A DNA stretch of 15,745 nt, from positions 29,762 to 45,506 of the forward strand of contig DDFA01000080.1 of assembly GCA_002336975.1 (NCBI GenBank), read 5' to 3'. This document shows positions 1 through 8,104 of this stretch, piece by piece. The stretch is from Phyllobacteriaceae bacterium UBA1940. GTDB taxonomy: Bacteria; Pseudomonadota; Alphaproteobacteria; Rhizobiales; Rhizobiaceae. A program made the position numbers and the translations under genes. Numbering within the stretch: the stretch's first letter is position 1; each line of letters opens with the position of its first letter. The notes under the pieces were generated by a model. The model saw only the letters and a list, made by a program, of their open reading frames with translations. It searched no databases and was not told the origin of the DNA.

Positions 1-15
1 GACAAATATTTCCTG

Positions 16-58
16 CCGATCAAACGTCTCCCGCTGCGCAGCAGCGGGGTTTGATCGG
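16..58. other. Strong hairpin, function unknown
   Basis: The arms CCGATCAAAC (16-25) and GTTTGATCGG (49-58) are perfectly complementary. Inside them a second stem (30-36 with 42-48) closes a 5-base loop, leaving only a 4-base bulge at 26-29. The structure can form on either strand's RNA. No T-run follows on either side, so it is not a classic rho-independent terminator. It could be the end of an upstream transcript, a small RNA, or part of the leader of the gene starting at 161. The structure is seen directly; the role is unknown. Confidence 0.6.
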
Positions 59-104
59 TGGGCCGGGCCGGCAGATTGAACCAGAATACCGGCACGGGGC
101 TCTA

Positions 105-126
105 GACGACGGCACGCAGCGTCGTC
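105..126 (+). other. Leader hairpin before the COG4705 gene
   Basis: GACGACG (105-111) and CGTCGTC (120-126) form a 7-bp stem with an 8-base loop. It ends 34 bases before the start codon at 161 and 18 bases before the likely ribosome-binding site AAGGA (145-149), so it would lie in the 5' leader. Whether it has a regulatory function is unknown. Confidence 0.4.
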
Positions 127-160
127 GGACATTCATACCCATTCAAGGACACCTCCCACC

Positions 161-958
161 ATGCCCACACCGAGCACAACGGCCCAGGCCATCATCTACA
201 ATCGCGTCCCTCGCGTCACGGCGGACTTCTGGCTCATCAAGCTGATGGCCGTCACCATGGGAGAAACTGCGGCCGACTATCTCAACGTGCAGATGGGCCT
301 GGGCTTGACGGCGACATCGCTGATCATGTCCGCAGTGCTGGCGCTCGCATTGGCGTGGCAGTTCGCTCAGAAGCGATACGTTCCCGCCGCCTATTGGCTT
401 TCCGTGGTGCTGATCAGCATCGTCGGCACACTGATCACCGATAACTTGGTCGACAATTTCCACGTGCCGCTGCTGGATACGACGATTGCGTTCTCGCTCG
501 CCCTCGCTCTGACGTTCCTGTTGTGGTTCCGCACCGAGGGGACGCTTTCGATCCACTCCATTTTCACCGACCGGCGCGAAGCATTCTACTGGCTCGCCAT
601 CCTGTTCACTTTCGCACTCGGGACCGCTGCGGGCGATCTTGTGGCTGAGCAATTCGCGCTTGGCTATCTCGCCACCGGCATTTTGTTCGGCATGATCATC
701 GTGTCGCTGACCATCGGCTATTTCTTTCTCGGCCTCGACCCGATACTCGGTTTCTGGCTGGTCTACATCCTCACCCGGCCCCTGGGGGCTTCGCTCGGCG
801 ATCTACTGTCTCAGCCCGTCCGATATGGCGGCCTTGGCCTCGGTACGATCACGACCAGCGCCATTTTCCTTGCCGCCATCGTTCTGATCGTCATCTTCAT
901 GAGCCTGAGGCACGAAGGCGAGGAGATCGACCAGGGACGCGTCGTCCAAGATCTTTGA
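161..958 (+). CDS. DUF347/COG4705 multi-repeat membrane protein
   Basis: This is an uncharacterised integral inner-membrane protein of 265 residues, with about eight hydrophobic helices. It contains four related repeats, each with a small-residue/acidic core: MAVTMGETAADYL (29-41), VGTLITDNLVDNF (88-100), LGTAAGDLVAEQF (153-165) and LGASLGDLLSQPV (208-220). This (T/L)GxxxGDxL-like pattern is that of the DUF347 repeat, found four times in COG4705 proteins. The start at 161 is preceded by AAGGA (145-149), 11 bases upstream. The last 15 residues are a charged cytosolic tail. No substrate is established that I can vouch for; conserved acidic residues in membrane repeats suggest ion or solute transport, but that is inference. 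It has no same-strand partner in the window. Confidence 0.85.
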   Translation: MPTPSTTAQAIIYNRVPRVTADFWLIKLMAVTMGETAADYLNVQMGLGLTATSLIMSAVLALALAWQFAQKRYVPAAYWLSVVLISIVGTLITDNLVDNFHVPLLDTTIAFSLALALTFLLWFRTEGTLSIHSIFTDRREAFYWLAILFTFALGTAAGDLVAEQFALGYLATGILFGMIIVSLTIGYFFLGLDPILGFWLVYILTRPLGASLGDLLSQPVRYGGLGLGTITTSAIFLAAIVLIVIFMSLRHEGEEIDQGRVVQDL

Positions 959-1128
959 ATTCCTTACCTGAGCCGACCGAACGGCAAAGCGTCACGCACC
1001 CAAGACAGAGTTCGTTGCAAAGGACAGGGACAGGCGTGAAACATTGATGATGCCGACGTGGCCCGACAGCAGACTAGGACCAATGGACATTTCTGGACCG
1101 GGCGACCCAGGGTTTCCGTTCAGTCAAC

Positions 1129-1162
1129 GAAAAAGGGCCCGGCGCTTGCGCCGGGCCCTTTC
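1129..1162 (-). terminator. Rho-independent terminator of the MHS transporter gene
   Basis: Arms 1132-1144 and 1149-1161 form a perfect 13-bp, mostly G/C stem around a CTTG loop. On the minus strand it is followed by five T residues (complement of 1130-1134). It lies 24 bases beyond the transporter stop codon. On the plus strand only three T residues are present at the stem end, so it may act weakly in both directions and also shield the gene ending at 958. Confidence 0.9.
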
Positions 1163-1184
1163 CGTATCAATTGTCGGACTGAAC

Positions 1185-3068
1185 TCAGTCCTTGGCGTGC
1201 AGGTCGGTTCCCAGCGTATCCTTGACGAACAGCATGCCGACGATCAGCGTCATCGCCGCGATCACGATCGGATACCACAGGCCGTAGTAGATATCGCCCT
1301 TGGCGGCGCTCATGGCGAACACGGTTGCGGGCAGCAGGCCGCCGAACCAGCCATTGCCAATATGATAGGGCAGCGACATGCCGGTGTAACGGATGCGGGT
1401 CGGGAACAATTCGACCAGGATTGCGGCGATCGGGCCGTAGACCATCGTCACATAGATCACCAGCACGAACAGGATCGCGATGATCTTGACCCAGTTTACG
1501 CCCGCCGGGTCGGCAACCATCTTGAAGTCGCCGGCGCCGGGAATGCTGTAGGCGGTAATCTCGGTGGCGCCAGCGGCTTTCTCGGCCGTGATCACCTTGT
1601 CCTTGATCGCCTTCTCGAGCGGGATGGTGGACTTTTCGCCCGCCCGGACAGCGACAGCGTCAAGCTTCACTTCCGGATTTGCGGCGACGAACGCATCGAG
1701 GTTCTGGTCGGCGACGATGGCTGCGCCACGCACCAGCGGATAACCGGCGTCGTGAAGCGCGATATTCACCGCCTTGTTGAAGGCCGCGCCCTTGGCCGCG
1801 GCGGCGTCGCCGGCTGCAACCGCATCGTAGGATTCGATCGTCGTATCCTTGATCTTGACGGTCGCGGCGCTGCCGGCCGGACCGGCGACGACGTCGTAAG
1901 GCACAGAGTTGCGGGTCAGGAATGCGGTGGCGATATCGCAGGACGTGGTGAACTTGGCGGTGCCGACCGGGTTGAATTGGAACTTGCAGTCGCCGGGAGC
2001 CGCCGTGACGGTTGCACGGGTCGTTTCCTGAGCGGTTGCAAGCGCCGGGTTGGCCGCCCAGGTGAGCGCCTTGAACAGCGGGAAGTAGGTCAGGATCGCC
2101 AGCAGCAGGCCCGCCATGATGATCGGCTTGCGACCGATCTTGTCGGACAGCCAGCCGAAGAACACGAAGAACCCGGTGCCGAGCGCCAGCGCGATCGCGA
2201 TCATGATGTTGACCGACACCGAGTCGACCTTGAGCACGTTGGTCAGGAAGAACAGGGCGTAGAACTGACCGGTATACCAGACGACGGCCTGGCCGGCGGT
2301 GAGGCCGAACAGCGCGAGCAGCGCGATCTTGGCGTTCTTCCACTGGCCAAAAGCTTCCGACAGCGGCGCTTTTGACGTCTTGCCTTCGTCCTTCATGCGC
2401 TGGAAGGTCGGCGATTCGCTGAGCGAGAGACGAATCCAGACCGAGATGCCGAGCAGGACCGCCGACAGCAGGAACGGAATACGCCAGCCCCAGGCCGCGA
2501 AGTCATCCTTGTTCATCACGTTCTGGACAATCAGGATGATGATCAGCGACAGAAACAGGCCAAGCGTCGCCGTGGTCTGGATCCAGGATGTGTAGTAGCC
2601 GCGGCGATCGTCCGGCGCATGTTCGGCGACATAGGTCGCCGCGCCGCCATATTCGCCGCCGAGCGCCAGACCCTGCAGCATGCGCAAGCCGATCAGGATG
2701 ACCGGAGCGGCAATGCCCCAGGTGGCCGACCCAGGCAGCAGACCGACCAGGAAGGTCGACATGCCCATGATGAGGATGGTGACGAGGAAGGTGTATTTGC
2801 GGCCGACCAGGTCGCCGAGACGGCCGAACACCAGCGCGCCGAACGGGCGCACCAGGAAGCCGGCGGCGAACGCCAGCAGCGCGAAAATGTTGCGGGTAGC
2901 TTCAGGATAAGACGCGAAGAAGGTCGCGCCGATAAACGAGGCGAGCGCTCCGTAGAGATAAAAATCGTACCACTCGAAGACGGTGCCGAGCGACGAGGCG
3001 AAGATGACCTTCTTCTCCTCGCGCGTCATGCCGCGCTGTGCCGCGCCGGCAGATGTTACCGTAGCCAT
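1185..3068 (-). CDS. MHS-family MFS transporter with large periplasmic insert
   Basis: This is a 12-helix major facilitator of the metabolite:H+ symporter (ProP/ShiA-like) type, 627 residues against the usual 430-450. MFS signatures are FGRLGDLVGRK (81-91), the R-x-LQGLALGGEYGGAA stretch (129-144) and GWLSDKIGRKP (305-315). The conserved ELFPTRIRYTGMSLPYHIGN block is at 553-572. The extra length is a polar segment of about 190 residues (about 336-525) between helices 9 and 10, which should face the periplasm. It contains the only two cysteines, C361 and C377. The start has a clear GGGGAGGA ribosome-binding site. A response regulator lies upstream in the same direction and a strong terminator follows. 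The substrate cannot be told from sequence; organic acids or zwitterions are typical for the family. Confidence 0.88.
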   Translation of the reverse strand: MATVTSAGAAQRGMTREEKKVIFASSLGTVFEWYDFYLYGALASFIGATFFASYPEATRNIFALLAFAAGFLVRPFGALVFGRLGDLVGRKYTFLVTILIMGMSTFLVGLLPGSATWGIAAPVILIGLRMLQGLALGGEYGGAATYVAEHAPDDRRGYYTSWIQTTATLGLFLSLIIILIVQNVMNKDDFAAWGWRIPFLLSAVLLGISVWIRLSLSESPTFQRMKDEGKTSKAPLSEAFGQWKNAKIALLALFGLTAGQAVVWYTGQFYALFFLTNVLKVDSVSVNIMIAIALALGTGFFVFFGWLSDKIGRKPIIMAGLLLAILTYFPLFKALTWAANPALATAQETTRATVTAAPGDCKFQFNPVGTAKFTTSCDIATAFLTRNSVPYDVVAGPAGSAATVKIKDTTIESYDAVAAGDAAAAKGAAFNKAVNIALHDAGYPLVRGAAIVADQNLDAFVAANPEVKLDAVAVRAGEKSTIPLEKAIKDKVITAEKAAGATEITAYSIPGAGDFKMVADPAGVNWVKIIAILFVLVIYVTMVYGPIAAILVELFPTRIRYTGMSLPYHIGNGWFGGLLPATVFAMSAAKGDIYYGLWYPIVIAAMTLIVGMLFVKDTLGTDLHAKD

Positions 3069-3207
3069 TGAGTATCCTCCCCGTCGGCGTGTTCGCCCCG
3101 GGGACCGTCCCCGTACGCGCTGTCGCCATTGGACACATCAATTGCCAGATTTCGGGGTGGGGAAAAATCCGTGCTTTCGGATTATGACTTTGGTTTAATG
3201 CACTGAA

Positions 3208-3220
3208 ATTGCTAAGCAAT
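3208..3220. promoter_or_regulatory. Candidate operator palindrome ahead of the transporter gene
   Basis: ATTGC-TAA-GCAAT is a perfect inverted repeat in the only AT-rich stretch of the 198-bp gap between the response regulator stop (3267) and the transporter start (3068). The rest of the gap holds nothing else I can identify beyond the transporter's ribosome-binding site. The palindrome could be an operator for the transporter or simply a weak stem after the regulator gene. Confidence 0.3.
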
Positions 3221-3266
3221 CTAATGTTATGCAAACAGCGACAAAAGCCGCCTCAGCGATACAAAT

Positions 3267-3959
3267 TCATACAACGTCGTTTTCCTTGAACAGCTCGGAT
3301 TGATCGAGCCTCGAGACCTCGATCACCGCCTGGGTGCGGCTGTAGACGTGGAGCTTGCGCAGAATCTCTGAGACGTGCGCCTTGACCGTGGTCTCGCCGA
3401 CCTGCAGCTCAAAGGCGATCTGCTTGTTCAACAACCCCTGGCGCAGCATGTTGAGCACCCGCAACTGCTGCGGCGTCAAGGTTGAGAGGCGCCGGACCAG
3501 CTCCGACCTGTCTTCCTGCGTCGCCTGTTGCGGCTGATAGCTCGCCGGCACATAGATTGCGCCATCCATGACTTCGCGGATAGCGGCGGCAAGATCGGCC
3601 TTGCGATGAGATTTCGGGATGAAGCCGGCCGCGCCATAGGACAGCGCCTGCGAGATCACCCTGTTGTCCTCATGGCCGGACACGATGACGACAGGCAGGC
3701 GTGGATGCCGGGTGCGGATCTGGAGCAGGCCCTCGAAACCCTGGACGCCCGGCACGTTGAGATCGAGCAAGGCGAGATCGAAGCCGCTCTTTCCCGCCAG
3801 GATGTCCAGCGCCTCGGCGACAGTCGTCGCCTCGATCGTCTCGACCAAGGGATAGGCCATCCGCACGGCGCTGTGCAGCGCCTCACGAAACAGCGGATGG
3901 TCGTCGATGATCAGAAACCTGGCGACGGCGTCCGCCGCAAATACGTGTTCGGCTTGCAT
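3267..3959 (-). CDS. NarL/LuxR-type response regulator
   Basis: This is a two-component response regulator of 230 residues that should bind DNA. The receiver domain (about 14-130) shows the acidic pair D19-D20, the phospho-acceptor D66 in LLDLNVPG, S94 and the conserved K116. A LuxR-type helix-turn-helix (about 157-217) contains LTPQQLRVLNMLRQGLLNKQIA and VGETTVKAHVSEILRKL. The ATG at 3959 is preferred because TCAGGA lies 8 bases upstream and it starts just before the receiver fold; an in-frame upstream start would add 29 unconserved residues. No sensor kinase gene is in the window, so the partner is unknown. Its position ahead of the transporter gene suggests it controls transport or related metabolism, which is inference. 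Confidence 0.9.
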   Translation of the reverse strand: MQAEHVFAADAVARFLIIDDHPLFREALHSAVRMAYPLVETIEATTVAEALDILAGKSGFDLALLDLNVPGVQGFEGLLQIRTRHPRLPVVIVSGHEDNRVISQALSYGAAGFIPKSHRKADLAAAIREVMDGAIYVPASYQPQQATQEDRSELVRRLSTLTPQQLRVLNMLRQGLLNKQIAFELQVGETTVKAHVSEILRKLHVYSRTQAVIEVSRLDQSELFKENDVV

Positions 3960-4090
3960 ATCGCATCCTGACAGGCGTGCCGCCGCCCATTGAGGAACAA
4001 CACACCTAGTTTTGACCCATACGGCCGGGGTTGCAAGCTGGACCAAAGAGCCAGACCGGCGCGGCCTTCAAATTTCAAGACTGGCTGGAA

Positions 4091-4165
4091 TGGTGCCCCC
4101 GGCAGGGATTGAACCCGCGACCTTCGGTTTACAAAACCGCTGCTCTACCGCTGAGCTACAAGGGC
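4091..4165 (-). tRNA. tRNA-Thr (anticodon UGU)
   Basis: The minus strand folds as a complete 75-nt cloverleaf. The acceptor GCCCTTG pairs with CGGGGGC, the D-arm is GCTC/GAGC with an AGCGGTA loop, the anticodon loop is TTTGTAA (UGU, reading ACA), the variable region is 5 nt, and the T-arm is GCGGG/CCTGC with loop TTCAATC. Discriminator A and CCA are encoded. The outermost anticodon-stem pair (27-43) is a G-A mismatch. The bases between the tRNA and the NAD kinase gene (4166-4342), and those between the tRNA and the response regulator (3960-4090), hold no further gene that I can support. Confidence 0.93.
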
Positions 4166-4342
4166 ACGGCGGCGGGTTAGCATATTTGGATTGCATGTAA
4201 AACACCGGTTGCGCCCGAAGTTGCGCCGGCTTCGACAGGCGGATCGCGCCGGCCGATGCTGCCGGGAGCAGGCAATCCGGCTGGTCCTATGCATGCAGTT
4301 GGCAGCATGCTACGCGGGTTTTGAGGAGACCAGCACCGCCCA

Positions 4343-5119
4343 ATGCCAAGAGCCGCACACCCTACCCTCGCCTTTCTCGCATCCGATGCGCCGGGGCCGC
4401 AGGAGGCAGCTGGCCGGCTCGCCCGGCTCTACGGCCAGACCAATCCGGCCGACGCCGACGTCCTGGTTCCGCTTGGCGGCGACGGCTTCATGCTGCAGAC
4501 GCTTCGCGACGCGATGGTCAGCGGCAAGGCCGTCTACGGCATGAACCGCGGCACTGTCGGTTTTCTGATGAACGAATATGACGAGAACGACCTGCGCGAG
4601 CGGATCGCAGCGGCCGATCAGGAGATCATCCGGCCGCTGGTGATGGAGGCTGTCGACGTGACCGGCAAGACGACCCGCGCGCTCGCCATCAATGAGGTTT
4701 CGCTGTTCCGGCAGTCCTATCAGGCGGCCAAACTGTCGATCTTCGTCGACGGCCATTTGCGGCTGGAAGACCTGATCTGCGACGGCGTCATGGTGGCGAC
4801 CCCGGCCGGCTCGACCGCCTACAACCTGTCCGCCCACGGCCCGATCCTGCCGCTCGACGCGCCGCTGCTGGCGCTCACCCCCGTCAGCCCGTTCAGGCCC
4901 CGGCGCTGGCGCGGGGCGTTGCTGCCCAACCAGTCGACGGTCCGGTTCGACGTCCTGGAGGACGAGAAACGGCCCGTCAACGCGGTGGCAGACAATGCCG
5001 AGGTCAAGTCCGTCAGGTCGGTGACGGTGCGTGAATCGCGCAGCGAAACCGCGACCGTGCTGTTCGATTCCAGCCACTCCTGGGACGAGCGTATCCTCAC
5101 TGAACAGTTCCGCTACTGA
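4343..5119 (+). CDS. nadK: NAD kinase
   Basis: This cytosolic enzyme phosphorylates NAD to NADP. The product is 258 residues, normal for alphaproteobacterial NadK. Diagnostic motifs are the GGDG loop (45-48, catalytic D47), the NE pair (117-118) and the DGVMVATPAGSTAY segment (147-160) that binds the nucleotide. The remaining C-terminal half has the expected beta-rich pattern ending in a conserved W (247). The ATG at 4343 is the first possible start after an in-frame stop at 4322. The nearest purine-rich site, GAGGAG (4323-4328), is 14 bases away, which is longer than usual. It stands alone, with the tRNA gene divergent upstream and a 240-bp gap to the helicase. Confidence 0.93.
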   Translation: MPRAAHPTLAFLASDAPGPQEAAGRLARLYGQTNPADADVLVPLGGDGFMLQTLRDAMVSGKAVYGMNRGTVGFLMNEYDENDLRERIAAADQEIIRPLVMEAVDVTGKTTRALAINEVSLFRQSYQAAKLSIFVDGHLRLEDLICDGVMVATPAGSTAYNLSAHGPILPLDAPLLALTPVSPFRPRRWRGALLPNQSTVRFDVLEDEKRPVNAVADNAEVKSVRSVTVRESRSETATVLFDSSHSWDERILTEQFRY

Positions 5120-5237
5120 ACCGCGCGCTCCACGCGCCGCGCCGACAAATCGACGCAGAACCGTCCGGTAGCGACGTGGTCGTCTGCAAAAGCCGCGATT
5201 GTGCTATCGAAGTGGTCACCAACCGGCCGGCGCGAGG

Positions 5238-5266
5238 TTGACATTCGCCACCGCAGGACATAACCC
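5238..5266 (+). promoter_or_regulatory. Candidate sigma-70 promoter for the helicase
   Basis: TTGACA (5238-5243) is a consensus -35 box. A 17-base spacer places the -10 region at TAACCC (5261-5266), or ATAACC one base earlier. The -10 is poor, as is common in alphaproteobacteria. It lies in the 240-bp gap 5120-5359 and would give a leader of roughly 90 bases before the GTG start. Confidence 0.35.
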
Positions 5267-5304
5267 AAATTTATCCCAAGACCCCGGAAAACCCGGCGTC
5301 AGGC

Positions 5305-5331
5305 CCGTTTCCCGCCATTTGCCCGAAACGG
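5305..5331 (+). other. Leader hairpin before the helicase gene
   Basis: CCGTTTC (5305-5311) pairs with GAAACGG (5325-5331) across a 13-base loop. It ends 28 bases upstream of the GTG start, in a leader with only a weak ribosome-binding site. It might modulate translation of the helicase, but there is no direct evidence. Confidence 0.35.
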
Positions 5332-5359
5332 TCGCCGCAAGTCGAAGACCATCGAAACA

Positions 5360-6892
<1,533 letters not shown>

Positions 6893-6902
6893 CCGGCCTG
6901 AG

Positions 6903-7256
6903 ATGTGCTATGTCTGGTTCGCGACCGGGTGGATCAGTCTGGCGCTCGGCGTCGCCGGCGTGCCCTTGCCGCTCCTGCCAACCACGCCGTTCCTGCTGCT
7001 GGCGGCGTTTGCGTTCGCCAAGTCGTCGCCGCGCTTTCACGCCTGGCTGATCGATCACCCGCAACTTGGCCCGCCGATCCGCGACTGGGAGCAGCGCCGC
7101 GCCATCGGCCCGCGCGCAAAGCTCGCCGCGATGGTCGCGCTGGCGTGCTCGCTAACAGTGTCGCTGGCGTTTGGCGTCGACTACCGAATTCTGGCCGTCC
7201 AGGCCGTCATCCTGCTGGCCGTAGCGGCGTTCATCCTCACGCGCAATTCGGCTTGA
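6903..7256 (+). CDS. DUF454 (YbaN-like) inner-membrane protein
   Basis: This small membrane protein of 117 residues belongs to the DUF454/YbaN family, whose function is not known. The family hallmark is an N-terminal helix followed by GVPLPLLPTTPFLLLAAFAFAKSS, here at 19-42, then a cytosolic loop RFHAWLIDHPQLGPPIRDWEQ and two further helices (about 73-90 and 95-112). It begins 10 bases after the helicase stop, and no start is available upstream of this ATG in frame before a stop. The ribosome-binding site is not obvious, so translation may be coupled to the helicase. The stop codon faces the stop of sufA with 3 bp between them. Confidence 0.85.
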   Translation: MCYVWFATGWISLALGVAGVPLPLLPTTPFLLLAAFAFAKSSPRFHAWLIDHPQLGPPIRDWEQRRAIGPRAKLAAMVALACSLTVSLAFGVDYRILAVQAVILLAVAAFILTRNSA

Positions 7257-7259
7257 TTG

Positions 7260-7640
7260 TCAGGCGGACGCCCGCGCCTCCGCAAGCGCTTTCAGGTCGG
7301 CTGCCTGGAGCTCGACGGATTCGCCGCAGCCGCAGGCCGAGCTCTGGTTCGGGTTGCGGAAGGTGAAACCTGTCCTGAGCTGCGTCACTTCAAAATCCAT
7401 CTCGGTCCCGAGCAGGTAGAGCGCGGCTTCCGGCGCGACCCAGACATGAGCGCCCTCGCGCTCGATGTGATCGTCGCTCGCCTTGGGCTCGGTCACCAGA
7501 TCGACCGTGTATTCCATGCCGGCGCAGCCGCCCTTCTTGATGCCGACGCGGATACCCTGCGCATTGTCGCGCGCCGCAACAATCTCGCGCACACGATCCG
7601 CAGCTTTGTCAGTCATCGAGATGACGGTGAAACGACCCAT
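7260..7640 (-). CDS. sufA: A-type Fe-S cluster carrier SufA
   Basis: This HesB/IscA-family protein of 126 residues carries an Fe-S cluster or iron to client proteins. The three cluster-ligand cysteines are present: C39 in KKGGCAG, and C103 and C105 in the C-terminal CGCGES. GGAG lies 8 bases before the ATG, so this start is preferred over the internal Met9. It is the last gene of the suf operon, separated from sufT by 93 bases that include a stem-loop and possibly a secondary promoter. It is called SufA rather than IscA/ErpA because of its operon. Confidence 0.92.
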   Translation of the reverse strand: MGRFTVISMTDKAADRVREIVAARDNAQGIRVGIKKGGCAGMEYTVDLVTEPKASDDHIEREGAHVWVAPEAALYLLGTEMDFEVTQLRTGFTFRNPNQSSACGCGESVELQAADLKALAEARASA

Positions 7641-7657
7641 ATTCCAGTCTCCACTCG

Positions 7658-7679
7658 CTCCGGGTTCAAGGCCCGGGAG
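7658..7679 (-). repeat. Repeat-like stem-loop just upstream of sufA
   Basis: CTCCGGG (7658-7664) pairs with CCCGGGAG (7672-7679, one bulged G) around a TTCAAGG loop. On the minus strand it reads CCCGGGCCTTGAACCCGG, directly followed by the GGAG that serves sufA. A closely similar arrangement stands before sufB (13184-13202). It resembles the CCGGGCTTGACCCGG-type interspersed palindromes that I recall from Bradyrhizobium-like genomes; that link is from memory and not checked. Confidence 0.5.
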
Positions 7680-7733
7680 AATGCTTTGGATTCTATCCTG
7701 AAATGGTGAAGATTCCCAGCGGTTGCAAGGCGA

Positions 7734-8099
7734 TCAATACCACCCGACCGCGACCTGGGCTTCTTCCGACATGCGGTCGGGCGTCCATGGCGGATCAAAC
7801 ACCATTTTGACGTCGACCTGCGACACGCCCTCGACCGCGCCGACGGCGTTTTCCACCCAGCCCGGCATTTCGCCCGCAACCGGGCAGCCGGGCGCGGTCA
7901 GCGTCATGTCGATCTTCACCGAACGATCGTCCTCGATGTCGATCCGGTAGATCAGGCCGAGTTCATAGATGTCGGCGGGGATTTCCGGATCGTAGACCGT
8001 TTTCAGCGCCGAGACGATGTCGTCGGTCAGCCGCGCCAGTTCATCGGCAGGTATCGCCGATGCCGCGGAAATCTCGTCCAGTGCAACTTTTTCGTTCAT
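7734..8099 (-). CDS. sufT: SufT, DUF59/MIP18-family Fe-S assembly protein
   Basis: This is a cytosolic DUF59 protein of 121 residues, related to PaaD and eukaryotic MIP18/CIA2, which act in Fe-S cluster maturation. The signature DPEIPADIYELGLIY begins at residue 37, and the conserved TAPGCP contains C72. The C-terminal VDVKMVFDPPWTPDRMSE is typical of the SUF-associated form. The ATG at 8099 is chosen, with GGGTGA upstream. A GTG at 8108 would overlap the sufS stop as GTGA and add three residues, and is equally possible. The gene lies directly after sufS, so translation is probably coupled. Confidence 0.9.
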   Translation of the reverse strand: MNEKVALDEISAASAIPADELARLTDDIVSALKTVYDPEIPADIYELGLIYRIDIEDDRSVKIDMTLTAPGCPVAGEMPGWVENAVGAVEGVSQVDVKMVFDPPWTPDRMSEEAQVAVGWY

Positions 8100-8104
8100 G
8101 CCGG

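Noticed and set aside
1044..2375. Long plus-strand reading frame of 443 codons
   Set aside because: It lies antisense to the MHS transporter. The composition is rich in R, D, G and H with no family pattern, as expected from the opposite strand of a GC-rich gene.
4012..4200. Small plus-strand reading frame containing GIEPATFGLQNRCSTAELQG
   Set aside because: It is the antisense translation of the tRNA-Thr gene. This peptide pattern is a well-known false annotation over tRNA genes.
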